From Chloroflexota bacterium (lineage in GTDB: Bacteria > Chloroflexota > Anaerolineae > Aggregatilineales > Phototrophicaceae), in the NCBI GenBank assembly GCA_011523615.1, contig WTGJ01000008.1, positions 125,250 through 179,150 of the forward strand: a stretch of DNA of 53,901 nucleotides, in the 5' to 3' direction. Each line of letters begins with the position of its first letter. Within the stretch, counting starts at the first letter, position 1. The position numbers and the translations under genes are program-made. The notes beneath the pieces were generated by a model. It saw nothing but the letters and a program-made list of their open reading frames with translations. It was not told where the DNA came from and made no database searches. This document shows, one piece after another, positions 37,465 to 46,416 of this stretch.

Positions 37465-40400
37465 GTGGCGGCGATGGGCGAAGGAAGGCGGTTCAACGAA
37501 CCGCACGAAGAAGAACGCGGGCCCGCGGAGGGGCGGCGATTCGAAGAATCATCCGGTGAAGCGACGCGGCGCCCGGAGGATGAGGCGCTGGCGGCGTCGG
37601 GGCGCGGTGAGGCAACGGCTGCAGCAGGGAATAGGGAGCGGCCGGAAGATATAGCGCCGTCCCTCGGTGAGTTGGAAGCAGCGCCGGCGGACCCCCGCGC
37701 CGCAGATGAAGCCGATCTGCGGCGGCGTTTTCGGGAAGCCGAACGCCAGTTGCGCCGCCTGCGCGAGCAGCAATCGCTCGGCCTGCTCGATGAAGAACAG
37801 CTGCGCGCTGCTTTGCGGCAGTGGATGATCCTGGATGCGGAGGACATCTGGTGGATGCTGGGCCTGCAAAGCGGGCGTTGGTACCGCCATGTGGAGGGGC
37901 GCTGGCAGCGGGCGGAACCGCCGGTGATCCTGGATGCGCTGGATGCGGAAGAAGAGCGCGAGCGTGGCGATACCGGCGCCGGCCTCGCGCTGGATCTGGA
38001 AGAGTTGCCCGGAGGCGAAGCAGCGCGACCGGCGCCGGGTCGGCTGCCGCATGACGGGCCGCACGGTAGGCCGCACAGCCTGACGCGGAGTTTGCTGGCG
38101 GAGGCGACGGGCAGCGCAACGCAGCAATGGGATGATGTGCCGCAATACGAATTGCCCCCGCCGGGGCCGCTGTATCGGCAGGCGGTGGCGCGGCAACGGG
38201 CGCGGCGGCGGCGGCGCATCAGCATGGGCCTCATCCTGGGTTTGGGCGGCAGTTTTTTGGCCGGGGTGCTGATTCTGTTGTTTGTGCTGTTCACTTACAA
38301 CGACATCGTCAGCGAATACCGCGCGGAAATTGAGGCCCTGGCGCACTATGCGCCGGCGCAGAGCGTGCGCGTGCTCGATGCGGAGGGGGCGCTCATCGCC
38401 GAGCTGACCGGTGGCGAAGGTGGCGCGCGGCAGGCTGTTGGCTCATTGGGGGAGATATCGCCCTATCTGCTGCATGCGATCGTCTCTTTGGAGAACGAGC
38501 GCTTCTTTGAAGACCCGGGTTGGGACTTGCTGGCGATCGGGCGCGCGGTCACGCAGAACCTGTTGGCGGGGCAGATCACCAGCGGCGCCAGCACGATCAC
38601 GCAGCAATTGGCGCGCATGTTGATCCTGCAGGATGCGACGGTCTCGGCCGAACGAAAGCTGCGCGAAATTGTGGTCGCTGCCGAATTGGCGCGGCGCTAC
38701 GACAAGAACGACTTGCTGCTGCTTTACTTGAACGAAGTCAATTTTGGCAACCTGGCCTATGGCGCGCAGGCGGCCGCGCAGCTGTATTTTGGCACCTCGG
38801 CGCGTGATGTGAACCTGCCGCAGGCGGCCATGTTGGCCGGCATGTTGCAGGCGCCCGCTTTTTACGACCCGATCGGCAGTGCGGAAGGGCATGAGCGGAC
38901 GATGGAGCGGGCACTGACGGTGATGCGGCAGATGGTGGACGTGGGTTGCTTGCCCTTCACGCATGACGATTGGGCGAGCGAAGGGCCGTTTTGCGTCGGG
39001 GAAGCGCTCCGCCCGCAGCACCCCGAATACGACGATTACGCCGGGGCAGAGCCGCTGCCGCTGCTGATCACCTTGGATGAGCAGGGCATTGTGAACGATG
39101 GCATCGCGCTGGCGCAATTCGCGCGGTTGAAGACGACGCCGATCCAGGGCCGGCCGCTCCTGAAACAGCATCCGCACGTGGTGGACCTGGTGCTGCAGCA
39201 GGTGGAGGCGGCCCACCCGGGGGAGATGTATGCGCGCGGCTTCACCATCCACACGACGATCGATGGCGCCTTGCAGGAGGCGGCGCAGACGGCCATCGAG
39301 CGGGGGGTGGCGCGGCATGAATTTCAGGGGGTCACCAACGGCGCCGCCCTGGTGAGCGACCCGGCGACGGGCGCGGTCCTGGCGATGGTCGGCAGTGTGG
39401 ATTACGTGAGCGAGGAACGGCGCGGGCAGGTCAACAACACGATCCAATACCACCAACCGGGTTCGGCGATCAAACCGCTGGTTTATGCCGCGGCCCTGGA
39501 GGGTGTCGATCGAGGGGGCGATGGCCAGATCGGCGCGGGGGATTACCTGACGGCGAGCACAGTGCTCTGGGATGTGCCGATGGGCTATGAAGAATTCTCG
39601 CCGCGCAATTTTGACAATCGCTACCATGGGCCGGTCACGCTGCGGACGGCGCTGCAGGCGAGTTACAACATCCCGGTCTTTCGTGCGTATGCTTACATCG
39701 GCAACGAGGCCTTCGTGCGTTTTGCCGGGCGGCTGGGCATCCAGTTCCTGCCGGAGAGCGAATTCAACCTGACGAGCGCGGTCGGCTCCAACGAAGTGCG
39801 CATGTGGGATATGAACGAGGCCTTTGGCGCTTTTGCTTCGGGTGGGGTCTGGCGGCCGCTGCACTTGATCCGGCGCATCACCGACCATCGCGGCGAGGAA
39901 GTAGCCCCGCCGCTCCTGCCGGAGGAGCGCCAGGTGATTTCGCCGGCCCTGGCCTATCTGATGCAGGATATTTTGAGCGACAACCCGGCGCGGGCGGCCG
40001 CTTTCGGCATCGACAGCGCCCTGTACGTTTCGCTGGGTGGTGATGATCAGCGGCGCATGGTGGCGGCCAAGAGCGGCACGACCGAAGACGCGCGCGATTT
40101 GTGGACGGTCGGTTTCAGCGACGGTGTGGTCGTCAGCGTTTGGCTGGGCGATGTGGACAACGCGGAGACGCAGGTGGTCGCGGCATCGCTGGCAGCGGCG
40201 CCGGTGTGGAATGAGTTGATGCGCGCGGCCTTGCAGCAGCGGCCGCCGCAGCCGTTTCAGCCACCCGCTGCCGGCATCGGGGAGCAGACGGTCTGCACGA
40301 AAACCGGCACGGCGGTGGATGGCCGCTGCCTGACGCAGCACCGCGAATGGTTCCTCACCGGGGCGCCACCCCCACCACCGAGCACGGCCTGGTTGCAGGA

Positions 40401-40953
40401 AGCGCCGGTGGATGCCTGGACGGGGCGCCGCGCCAACGAAGCATGCCTCAACCCACTGGTGCAGCGGCGCTATTTGCAGAGTGAAGATCCATGGGTGCGT
40501 GATTGGCTGGAGAAACAGGCGGCGGGGCAACAATTCGCGCGCGAACAGGGCCTGGAATTGCCGCTGCGGGCGCTGCCGACGGGGGAATGCGATGGTGCGG
40601 GCCCGCAACCGACGGTGCGGCTCACCGAACCGGCCGCCGGGGATACCGTGCGCGGGCTGGTGACGTTGCGCGGCGTCGTGGCGGAGGAACGATTCGATAG
40701 CGTGGCGTCCTATACGCTATCCGTGGCCGCGCGCGCGCCGGGTGGCGAATTCAGCGTGATTCGGGACCGCGCCGGGCAAGAGCAAGGGCCCTTCCTGCCA
40801 CCGCCTTCGGGGACGGGGAACTTGCTGGGCAGCTGGGATACCACCCGTCATGCGGATGGCGAATATACGCTGCGCCTGCACGCGGATGCGACGACAGAAT
40901 ACGGCGGCTCGATCGTCGTGGAGGTGCCGGTGACGGTGCGGAATGGGGGTTAG
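37465..40953 (+). CDS. Bifunctional class A penicillin-binding protein (glycosyltransferase 51 plus transpeptidase)
   Basis: 1162 aa, GTG start (an ATG three codons later is possible). The first about 250 residues are a highly charged cytoplasmic extension with a coiled-coil (AEADLRRRFREAERQLRRLREQQ type) and Pro/Ala stretches, longer than in most PBPs. A TM helix (about 253-275) leads to the glycosyltransferase domain (about 295-480; SLENERFFEDPGWD with the catalytic Glu, GASTITQQLAR) and the transpeptidase domain with nucleophile SAIK (Ser about 667), SYN (about 732) and KSGTT (about 868). An Ig-like C-terminal domain (about 1050-1160) follows. It polymerises and crosslinks peptidoglycan, so the organism has a murein wall. 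Confidence 0.93.
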   Translation: MAAMGEGRRFNEPHEEERGPAEGRRFEESSGEATRRPEDEALAASGRGEATAAAGNRERPEDIAPSLGELEAAPADPRAADEADLRRRFREAERQLRRLREQQSLGLLDEEQLRAALRQWMILDAEDIWWMLGLQSGRWYRHVEGRWQRAEPPVILDALDAEEERERGDTGAGLALDLEELPGGEAARPAPGRLPHDGPHGRPHSLTRSLLAEATGSATQQWDDVPQYELPPPGPLYRQAVARQRARRRRRISMGLILGLGGSFLAGVLILLFVLFTYNDIVSEYRAEIEALAHYAPAQSVRVLDAEGALIAELTGGEGGARQAVGSLGEISPYLLHAIVSLENERFFEDPGWDLLAIGRAVTQNLLAGQITSGASTITQQLARMLILQDATVSAERKLREIVVAAELARRYDKNDLLLLYLNEVNFGNLAYGAQAAAQLYFGTSARDVNLPQAAMLAGMLQAPAFYDPIGSAEGHERTMERALTVMRQMVDVGCLPFTHDDWASEGPFCVGEALRPQHPEYDDYAGAEPLPLLITLDEQGIVNDGIALAQFARLKTTPIQGRPLLKQHPHVVDLVLQQVEAAHPGEMYARGFTIHTTIDGALQEAAQTAIERGVARHEFQGVTNGAALVSDPATGAVLAMVGSVDYVSEERRGQVNNTIQYHQPGSAIKPLVYAAALEGVDRGGDGQIGAGDYLTASTVLWDVPMGYEEFSPRNFDNRYHGPVTLRTALQASYNIPVFRAYAYIGNEAFVRFAGRLGIQFLPESEFNLTSAVGSNEVRMWDMNEAFGAFASGGVWRPLHLIRRITDHRGEEVAPPLLPEERQVISPALAYLMQDILSDNPARAAAFGIDSALYVSLGGDDQRRMVAAKSGTTEDARDLWTVGFSDGVVVSVWLGDVDNAETQVVAASLAAAPVWNELMRAALQQRPPQPFQPPAAGIGEQTVCTKTGTAVDGRCLTQHREWFLTGAPPPPPSTAWLQEAPVDAWTGRRANEACLNPLVQRRYLQSEDPWVRDWLEKQAAGQQFAREQGLELPLRALPTGECDGAGPQPTVRLTEPAAGDTVRGLVTLRGVVAEERFDSVASYTLSVAARAPGGEFSVIRDRAGQEQGPFLPPPSGTGNLLGSWDTTRHADGEYTLRLHADATTEYGGSIVVEVPVTVRNGG

Positions 40954-40970
40954 GGCGTTTCTTGCTCAGG

Positions 40971-43460
40971 TCACTGTGCGCGCCCCAACCGCCCCGCCGG
41001 CAACAGGGCGAGCGCACAGACCAGCAGGCCGATGCCGCCCAGTTCGGCGATGACGGCGATGGCGATGTTCGCGTAAGATTCGGCGTAGGCGATCGGATCG
41101 AGGGCGGCGCCCAGCTCGGCGATGGCACGGGCGTTGATGCGGCTCAAGGCGTAGTTGGCGAGGGCGGTCGCGCTGAGGGTCATGCCCAGCAGGCGCAGGA
41201 GGATGACCAGCGCGCCGATGGCCCCGCGTTCATCGCGGCGGGCCGCGTTCAGGCTGGCGCTGCTGATGGGCGCCAGCGTCAGGCCCAGGCCGATGCCGAC
41301 GATGCCGAGTTGCAGCGCGATCCAGCCATCCGGCAGGGAAGCGTCCCAGGTTTGCCAGATCAGGGCGAAGCCGAGCGCGGCCAGCAACAAGCCAGCCAGG
41401 GCGACGCGCTGCGGGCCGACGCGCTCGGTCCGGCCGCCGCCCAGCCAGGCCGCCAGGGCCATTGGGATCGTCAAGGCGCTGAGCAAAAGGCCGACGCGCA
41501 GGGCACCCTCGGGCAGGTTAGCGACAGTATCCAGGGTGACATTGACGAGGATGGGGACGCTGATCAGGCCGATCATGATGACGAAGCCGACGCAGAGGTT
41601 GACCCAGGAAGCCGCGGCGAGGGGGGGACGGCGAAGCAGTTCCCAGGCGAAGATCGGCTCCTGGATGCGTCGCGACCAGGCGGCATAAGCGAGCAGGCAG
41701 ACTGCACACAGCACGAGCAGGGGCAAAGCGTAAGGGGGCAGGCTGCTGCGGCTGAGATCCTGGTTGGGGTCGATGTTGGCGCCGAGGCCGATGATCAGGC
41801 AGATGAGAGCCGAGGTGAGCAGGAGGGCGCCGAGGAAATCGAAGCGGCCGGTGCTACGCCGTTCAGGCAGGCCGCGCGTGCTACGGAGGACGACCCAGAG
41901 GGCCCAAACGGTCAGGGGTAGATTGATCCAGAAGAGGGTTTGCCAATTGAGGGCGAACCAGGTTGCGCCGGCGCGGTGGGCGAAATCCTGTATGGTGCGA
42001 CCGGCCGGGCTGGCGAAAGCGGCGATCAGCGCCCCCCCATAGAGATGCCCGAGCACCCAGCCGAGCGTATCCACCGCGGCGATGAGGCCGAAGGGGCGGG
42101 CGCGACGCTCGGGCGGGAACAGGTCGCTCACCAGCGCCAGGCTGACCGGCACGAGCGCACCGGCGCCGAAGGCCTGGATGACGCGGCCGATGAGGATCGA
42201 TTGCAGGCCGATCTCGCCGCTGCTCAGGCGCAGTTCCAGACGGGCGAAGAGGGTGGCGAGGCCCTGGTAGGGCAGGCCGTCCGCCCGAGCGACCCAGAGC
42301 GAACCGAGGAAGAACAGCAGCAGGCTGACCACGTAGACCGGCCGGCGGCCGAGCAAGTCGCTGGCGCGGCCCACAAAGGTCAGGCTGACCAGGTAAGCGA
42401 GCAGGTAGCCGCTCAGCACCCAGAGCGCGTCGTCGGAGGCGCTTTGCAGCGGCAGGTTCAGGTCGACGAACAACTCGGGCAGGAAGGCAGAGACGACGGT
42501 GAGATCCAGCGAGCCGATGAAAAGCGGGATGAGGATGATGGCCAGGACGCGCCAGGCCCGCGCGGCAGGGGGGTATTGCGTTTCGCGAGCGGTGGCGTTG
42601 GCAGAGCGGTGGCGCAGGGCGAGGGCGATGGCGGCGGTGCTGCTTCCCAGCAGGATGACGATGGTGATGAGCACGGTGGTGACGGAGCTGACGCGCGTGG
42701 GTGGTGGGGCGCTGGTGGCGAAAGCGCTGGGATCGTATGAGAAAGGGATGGGCAGATCTTCTTCAGTGAAACGCGGCGCGCGGTCATAATCGTAAAAGGT
42801 GAAGCGCCAACCCTGCTCGGCATTCGGTTCGCGCAGCTCGAGGCGCACCGGCCGGCCGAGCTCTCGTTCCAACCAGAGGTCGACCTGTACTTGCGGCGTG
42901 AGCGTGGCCAGGTCAAAGAGCAAGGGCGAGAGGGTTGCTCCAGCTGCCGACGCGATGAGATGGTGGGCGCGCTGGCCATCGGCCAGGTATTCGATGCCGA
43001 GCGTTTGCGGATTGGAGAGGGAGAGCAGGGCTTGATCCAGCGTACCGCCGGAGGAGAGCAATTGGCCGGGCAGGAAACCCGGCGCGAGTTCGGATTCCTG
43101 CCAGCCCAAGGCTGGTAGGCGGTAGAATTGGCGGTTTTCCTGCATGAAGATGGCAATATCCAAGGTGAGGATGCCGCCGGCTTCGAGGCGCGCATCCACA
43201 TAAAGCGAAGAAGGCTGGATGACCTGGACATCGGCGAAGACCAGCTGGAAATCCAGCGGCAGATCGGAGATTTGCAGGTTGAGGGGGGGCGGCGCGCCGA
43301 TGGGCTCGATGGCGAAGCTCAGCGAATTGGCCTGGCGCAGGGCGTTGCGCGCCGATTCCAGCAGCTCCGAGACCGGGGTCGCTTCATCACCACCGAAGCC
43401 GGCGCAAGCGGCCAACAGGGCGACACAGCAGAGGAGGAGGGGGAGGGTGAGGCGGCGCAA
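40971..43460 (-). CDS. LprG/LppX-like lipoprotein fused to an MFS (DHA2-type) transporter
   Basis: 829 aa. Start TTG at 43460, chosen because GGAG is 6 nt upstream and it begins the signal peptide (LTLPLLLCCVALLAAC, lipid-modified Cys19). Residues about 30-245 resemble LppX/LprG lipoproteins, a half-barrel with a lipid pocket. A Pro-rich linker and TM helix (about 260-283) lead to a 14-TM MFS transporter (about 305-829; SLDLTVVSAFLPEL, GRASDLLGRRPVYVV motif A). In Mycobacterium, LprG and the MFS exporter P55 are separate genes of one operon that export triacylglycerides. Here both occur in one polypeptide, so lipid export is the best hypothesis. A drug exporter is the alternative. Confidence 0.82.
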   Translation of the reverse strand: MRRLTLPLLLCCVALLAACAGFGGDEATPVSELLESARNALRQANSLSFAIEPIGAPPPLNLQISDLPLDFQLVFADVQVIQPSSLYVDARLEAGGILTLDIAIFMQENRQFYRLPALGWQESELAPGFLPGQLLSSGGTLDQALLSLSNPQTLGIEYLADGQRAHHLIASAAGATLSPLLFDLATLTPQVQVDLWLERELGRPVRLELREPNAEQGWRFTFYDYDRAPRFTEEDLPIPFSYDPSAFATSAPPPTRVSSVTTVLITIVILLGSSTAAIALALRHRSANATARETQYPPAARAWRVLAIILIPLFIGSLDLTVVSAFLPELFVDLNLPLQSASDDALWVLSGYLLAYLVSLTFVGRASDLLGRRPVYVVSLLLFFLGSLWVARADGLPYQGLATLFARLELRLSSGEIGLQSILIGRVIQAFGAGALVPVSLALVSDLFPPERRARPFGLIAAVDTLGWVLGHLYGGALIAAFASPAGRTIQDFAHRAGATWFALNWQTLFWINLPLTVWALWVVLRSTRGLPERRSTGRFDFLGALLLTSALICLIIGLGANIDPNQDLSRSSLPPYALPLLVLCAVCLLAYAAWSRRIQEPIFAWELLRRPPLAAASWVNLCVGFVIMIGLISVPILVNVTLDTVANLPEGALRVGLLLSALTIPMALAAWLGGGRTERVGPQRVALAGLLLAALGFALIWQTWDASLPDGWIALQLGIVGIGLGLTLAPISSASLNAARRDERGAIGALVILLRLLGMTLSATALANYALSRINARAIAELGAALDPIAYAESYANIAIAVIAELGGIGLLVCALALLPAGRLGRAQ

Positions 43461-43565
43461 GGGCGGCTCCGGTGATTGGGTCTTGGGGTTAAAATAGCAT
43501 AGCTGGGGCGACCATCCGCCGACCAACCGCGCTGCGGGCTTTACGATATGTTGCCGCCCTTTCGC

Positions 43566-43571
43566 TATAAT
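43566..43571 (+). promoter_or_regulatory. -10 box (TATAAT) for the SDR/DUF488 unit
   Basis: An exact TATAAT 30 nt upstream of the SDR start. A TTACGA about 19 nt further up is a poor -35. It probably drives the SDR gene and the first DUF488 genes. Confidence 0.5.
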
Positions 43572-43601
43572 CGCTCTTCCAACGGGGGAAAGGGAACGCA
43601 A

Positions 43602-44369
43602 ATGGATCTGAGAGAAACCGTATCCTTCATCACGGGTGGGGCTTCAGGGCTGGGGGCGGCGACGGCGCACCGATTCGTCGATGCTGGGGGTCGCGTCATG
43701 CTGGTGGATATGGATGCGGCGGCGGGCGAGGCTCTGGCGGCTGAATTGGGCGAGGCGGCGCAATTCGTCGCGGCGGATGTCACCCGCGAAGATGAGGTAA
43801 CAGCGGCCATCACGGCGACGCAGGAAGCATTTGGCTCGCTGCACGTATTGGTCAATTGCGCGGGCATCGGCCTGGCGATGCGCACTTACGGTCGTCAGGG
43901 CGTGCACCCGCTGGACTTGTTCGAGCGCGTGATTCGCATCAACCTGGTGGGCACGTTCAACGTGATCCGCCTCTGTGTACCGGTGATGATGCGCAATACG
44001 CCGGATCTGGAAGGCGAGCGCGGCGTCATCATCAACTCGGCATCGGTGGCGGCTTACGAGGGGCAGATCGGCCAGGTGGCTTATGCGGCGAGCAAGGGCG
44101 GCGTCGTGGGCATGAATTTGCCTTTGGCACGCGATCTGGCGCGGAATGCGATCCGCGTGGTGGCGGTGGCGCCGGGGCTCTTCGATACACCGATGCTGGC
44201 GGGTTTGCCGGAAGTCGCCCGCATTTCACTGGGCAAGCAGGTGCCGAATCCGCCGCGGCTGGGGCAGCCGGAGGAATTCGCGCAGACGGCGCAATTCATC
44301 GTCGAAGCGAGCTACTTGAATGGCGAGGTGCTGCGTTTGGATGGCGCGATGCGGATGGCGCCGCGGTAG
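43602..44369 (+). CDS. SDR oxidoreductase, 3-hydroxyacyl-CoA dehydrogenase type 2-like
   Basis: 255 aa from MDLRETVSFITGGASGLGAATA (GGGGGAAAGGG about 9 nt upstream). TGGASGLG cofactor motif, NCAG (52-kDa-type VLVNCAGIGLAMRT), the YAASK active site (QVAYAASKGGV) and the C-terminal YLNGEVLRLDGAMRM. The long inserts MRTYGRQGVHPLD and GLFDTPMLAGLPE, and the absence of a Gly-rich tail, are characteristic of HSD17B10/type 2 3-hydroxyacyl-CoA dehydrogenases acting in fatty acid or isoleucine breakdown. It precedes the first DUF488 gene by 16 nt, but a functional link is unlikely. Confidence 0.88.
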   Translation: MDLRETVSFITGGASGLGAATAHRFVDAGGRVMLVDMDAAAGEALAAELGEAAQFVAADVTREDEVTAAITATQEAFGSLHVLVNCAGIGLAMRTYGRQGVHPLDLFERVIRINLVGTFNVIRLCVPVMMRNTPDLEGERGVIINSASVAAYEGQIGQVAYAASKGGVVGMNLPLARDLARNAIRVVAVAPGLFDTPMLAGLPEVARISLGKQVPNPPRLGQPEEFAQTAQFIVEASYLNGEVLRLDGAMRMAPR

Positions 44370-44385
44370 AGGATGGAGGGTGCCG

Positions 44386-44928
44386 ATGGAGGAAGGCTGG
44401 CCGACGCTTTATACCATCGGGCACAGCAACCATGACTGGGGCACATTTTTGGCGCTGCTGCGGCGGCATGACATCCAGACGCTGGTCGATGTGCGCAGTC
44501 AGCCTTACAGCCGGCGTTTTCCCCATTTCAGCGGTCGGGAATTGAGCCAGCGGCTGACGGATGCGGGCATCGATTATGAGTTTTACGGGGCAGCGCTCGG
44601 CGGCCGCCCGCCCGGGGTGAGCGCGGCGTGGTTGGCAGAAGAAGTGCGTACGCGCAGCTATGAAGCCCTGATGGAGCGCGACGAATTTGGCGAAGGAATG
44701 GCGCGCCTGCTGGCTTTGTTGCGCTCACCGCATCGGGCAGGAGCGTTGGCGGTGCTGTGCAGCGAAGGCGACCCGCTGGATTGTCACCGCCACCATCTGA
44801 TCGCCCGCTACGTGCTGCGGGAGGGCTTTGCGGTGGCGGTCCGCCATATCGCCCGCGATGGCGCGCTGGGGCGGCCGTTGACGCGGGAAGATTTCGCCAT
44901 CATCGAACAAAAGGGATTGTTCGGCTGA
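44386..44928 (+). CDS. DUF488 protein 1 (short form)
   Basis: 180 aa from the ATG at 44386 (GGAGG 6 nt upstream). The DUF488 core is LYTIGHSNH (8-16), VDVRSQPYSRRFPHF, and the C-terminal C-[SC]-x-E..DCHR: LCSEGDPLDCHRHHLIARYV. This is the compact family form. DUF488 members are widespread, often next to defence or DNA-modification genes, with no settled biochemical activity; the conserved GHSN, DVR and CxxxxxxCHR residues suggest a catalytic site. Here it heads a group of three paralogs and an OB-like protein. Confidence 0.85.
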   Translation: MEEGWPTLYTIGHSNHDWGTFLALLRRHDIQTLVDVRSQPYSRRFPHFSGRELSQRLTDAGIDYEFYGAALGGRPPGVSAAWLAEEVRTRSYEALMERDEFGEGMARLLALLRSPHRAGALAVLCSEGDPLDCHRHHLIARYVLREGFAVAVRHIARDGALGRPLTREDFAIIEQKGLFG

Positions 44929-44957
44929 GGGTCCGTTCCCGGTTGCCATAGGGAGGG

Positions 44958-45698
44958 ATGTTGGGCAAGCGACCGTTGCTGATCACCGATGTGACGGCGA
45001 TGCGCGGCGAGGCGGTCTGCTTTGCTGGGGTGAACGCGGCGGGGGAATGCATTCGGCCGATCTTCGCCGATCGCCGGCCCATCCTGCGCAAACATCTGGC
45101 GCTGAAGCGCGGTGGTTGGATCCGGCCGCGGGCGGTGGTGGCGATGGCATGGACGCGCAGCGACCGCTGGCAAGCGCCCCATAGCGAAGATTGCTTCTTT
45201 GATTGGGGACAGGTGGAGACGCAATTTCTCGTTTCTGAGAATGAATGGCGCGATTGGCTGGCTTTCTTGACGGTGGAAGATGTTGCGGCAGCCCTGGGGG
45301 TGGAATTGCGCGACGGGCGGAGGGCGCGGCCGGGTGTGGGGCGGGCATCCTTGACGACGGTGCGGGCGAGTGAAATCGAGGAATTACAGCTGCGGGAAAA
45401 CCAACATGAGGCCGGCCGGCACCGCTACCGGCTGCGCTTCCGCAGCGAGCAGGGCCAGCGTTACGATCTTCCGGTGACGGATTTGAGCCTGCGCGCGCTG
45501 GCGGAAAGGCTCTGGGCGCAGTTGGGCGAACGGGCGGTGGTGGCGGAGCGGATTTTCACGTCGATCCTGGAGGCAGATGAAGTGTATTTGCGCCTGGGCC
45601 TGGGGCGGCGCTTTCGCGGCTGGCATTACCTGCAAGTGAACGGGATCTACACGTTTCCGGATTACCTGCAGGGGCGATGTTACGCCGATTTTGCGTGA
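44958..45698 (+). CDS. Dual OB-like protein adjacent to DUF488 genes
   Basis: 246 aa. ATG at 44958 (GGAG close upstream; a TTG one codon on has a better spaced site). The beginning LLITDVTAMRGEAVCFAGVNAAGECIRPIFADRRP has the pattern of dual OB-containing proteins that often neighbour DUF488. The rest is beta-rich (HRYRLRFRSEQGQRYDLPVTDLSLRAL, FRGWHYLQVNGIYTFPDYLQG), with no signal peptide or TM. A nucleic-acid or nucleotide-binding role is plausible from OB folds but unproven. It lies 29 nt after DUF488 gene 1. Confidence 0.6.
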   Translation: MLGKRPLLITDVTAMRGEAVCFAGVNAAGECIRPIFADRRPILRKHLALKRGGWIRPRAVVAMAWTRSDRWQAPHSEDCFFDWGQVETQFLVSENEWRDWLAFLTVEDVAAALGVELRDGRRARPGVGRASLTTVRASEIEELQLRENQHEAGRHRYRLRFRSEQGQRYDLPVTDLSLRALAERLWAQLGERAVVAERIFTSILEADEVYLRLGLGRRFRGWHYLQVNGIYTFPDYLQGRCYADFA

Positions 45699-45770
45699 AG
45701 AGGCCGCACCGGCGGCGTCCAGATTGCGCTAAACTGGGTGAAACGGAAGGTGAACTGCGGAGGGTCAGGG

Positions 45771-46376
45771 ATGGCGGAAGGAGCAGGGCTGCTGTACACG
45801 ATCGGGCACAGCAACCTGGAGATGGAACAGTTTTTGGAGCGTCTTCAGCACTACGGCGTCACGATGGTCGTCGATGTGCGGACGCGTCCACAGAGTCGGT
45901 TTTTCCCTTGGTTCAACCGCCGCAATCTGGGGGAGCAGTTGAGCGCGGCCGCGGTCGGCTATGGCTTCATCGACTATCGACGCCCTGGTGATGGTGATGC
46001 GATCGAAGTGCTGCTCCATGACCGTGCGGATGCGAAGCAGAAGATTTTCGACAACTGTCTGGGCGGTTATGCCAAAGAGCCATCTGTCTACCCGACTCCT
46101 GGCGCGACGGGCCCGAAGGCCGTGAAGGCGATGGATGTGGAGGGCGAGCGACCGCTCTACTACGATCGAATCATGCAGCAGGAATGGTTCCAGCGCGGCA
46201 TCGAGCGCTTGCAGGAAGTGATGGCGGATCAGGCGCAGGTGGCGGTGCTCTGTTCTTGCCGCGATTGGCGCGATTGCCACCGCGAAAACTTGATCGCGGT
46301 ATATTTGCGGCGCGGGCACCCCGAACTGATGATTCGTCACATCAACCACGAAGGGGCAATTGCGGAGTCCGCGTGA
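45771..46376 (+). CDS. DUF488 protein 2 (insert form)
   Basis: 201 aa from the ATG at 45771 (GGAGGG 8 nt upstream). LLYTIGHSN, VVDVRTRPQSRFFPWFN and VAVLCSCRDWRDCHRENLIAVYL define DUF488. Compared with protein 1 it has an insertion of about 40 residues containing CLGGYAKEPSVY and YYDRIMQQEWFQRGIERLQ, as in DUF488 protein 3, so 2 and 3 form one subfamily. The Cys pair in LCSC is present; the metal or catalytic role is unknown. Confidence 0.82.
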   Translation: MAEGAGLLYTIGHSNLEMEQFLERLQHYGVTMVVDVRTRPQSRFFPWFNRRNLGEQLSAAAVGYGFIDYRRPGDGDAIEVLLHDRADAKQKIFDNCLGGYAKEPSVYPTPGATGPKAVKAMDVEGERPLYYDRIMQQEWFQRGIERLQEVMADQAQVAVLCSCRDWRDCHRENLIAVYLRRGHPELMIRHINHEGAIAESA

Positions 46377-46389
46377 TTTTGGTTAGAAT
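46360..46389 (+). promoter_or_regulatory. Candidate promoter before DUF488 gene 3
   Basis: TTGCGG (46360-46365), an 18-bp spacer and TAGAAT (46384-46389), overlapping the end of DUF488 gene 2. It would allow gene 3 to be transcribed independently. Confidence 0.4.
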
Positions 46390-46416
46390 TGGGATACCGC
46401 AGTGGAGGAGCTGAGG

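Noticed and set aside
38443..40608. A 721-codon open frame opposite the class A PBP gene
   Set aside because: Antisense to conserved PBP motifs; high GC leaves few stop codons in this phase.
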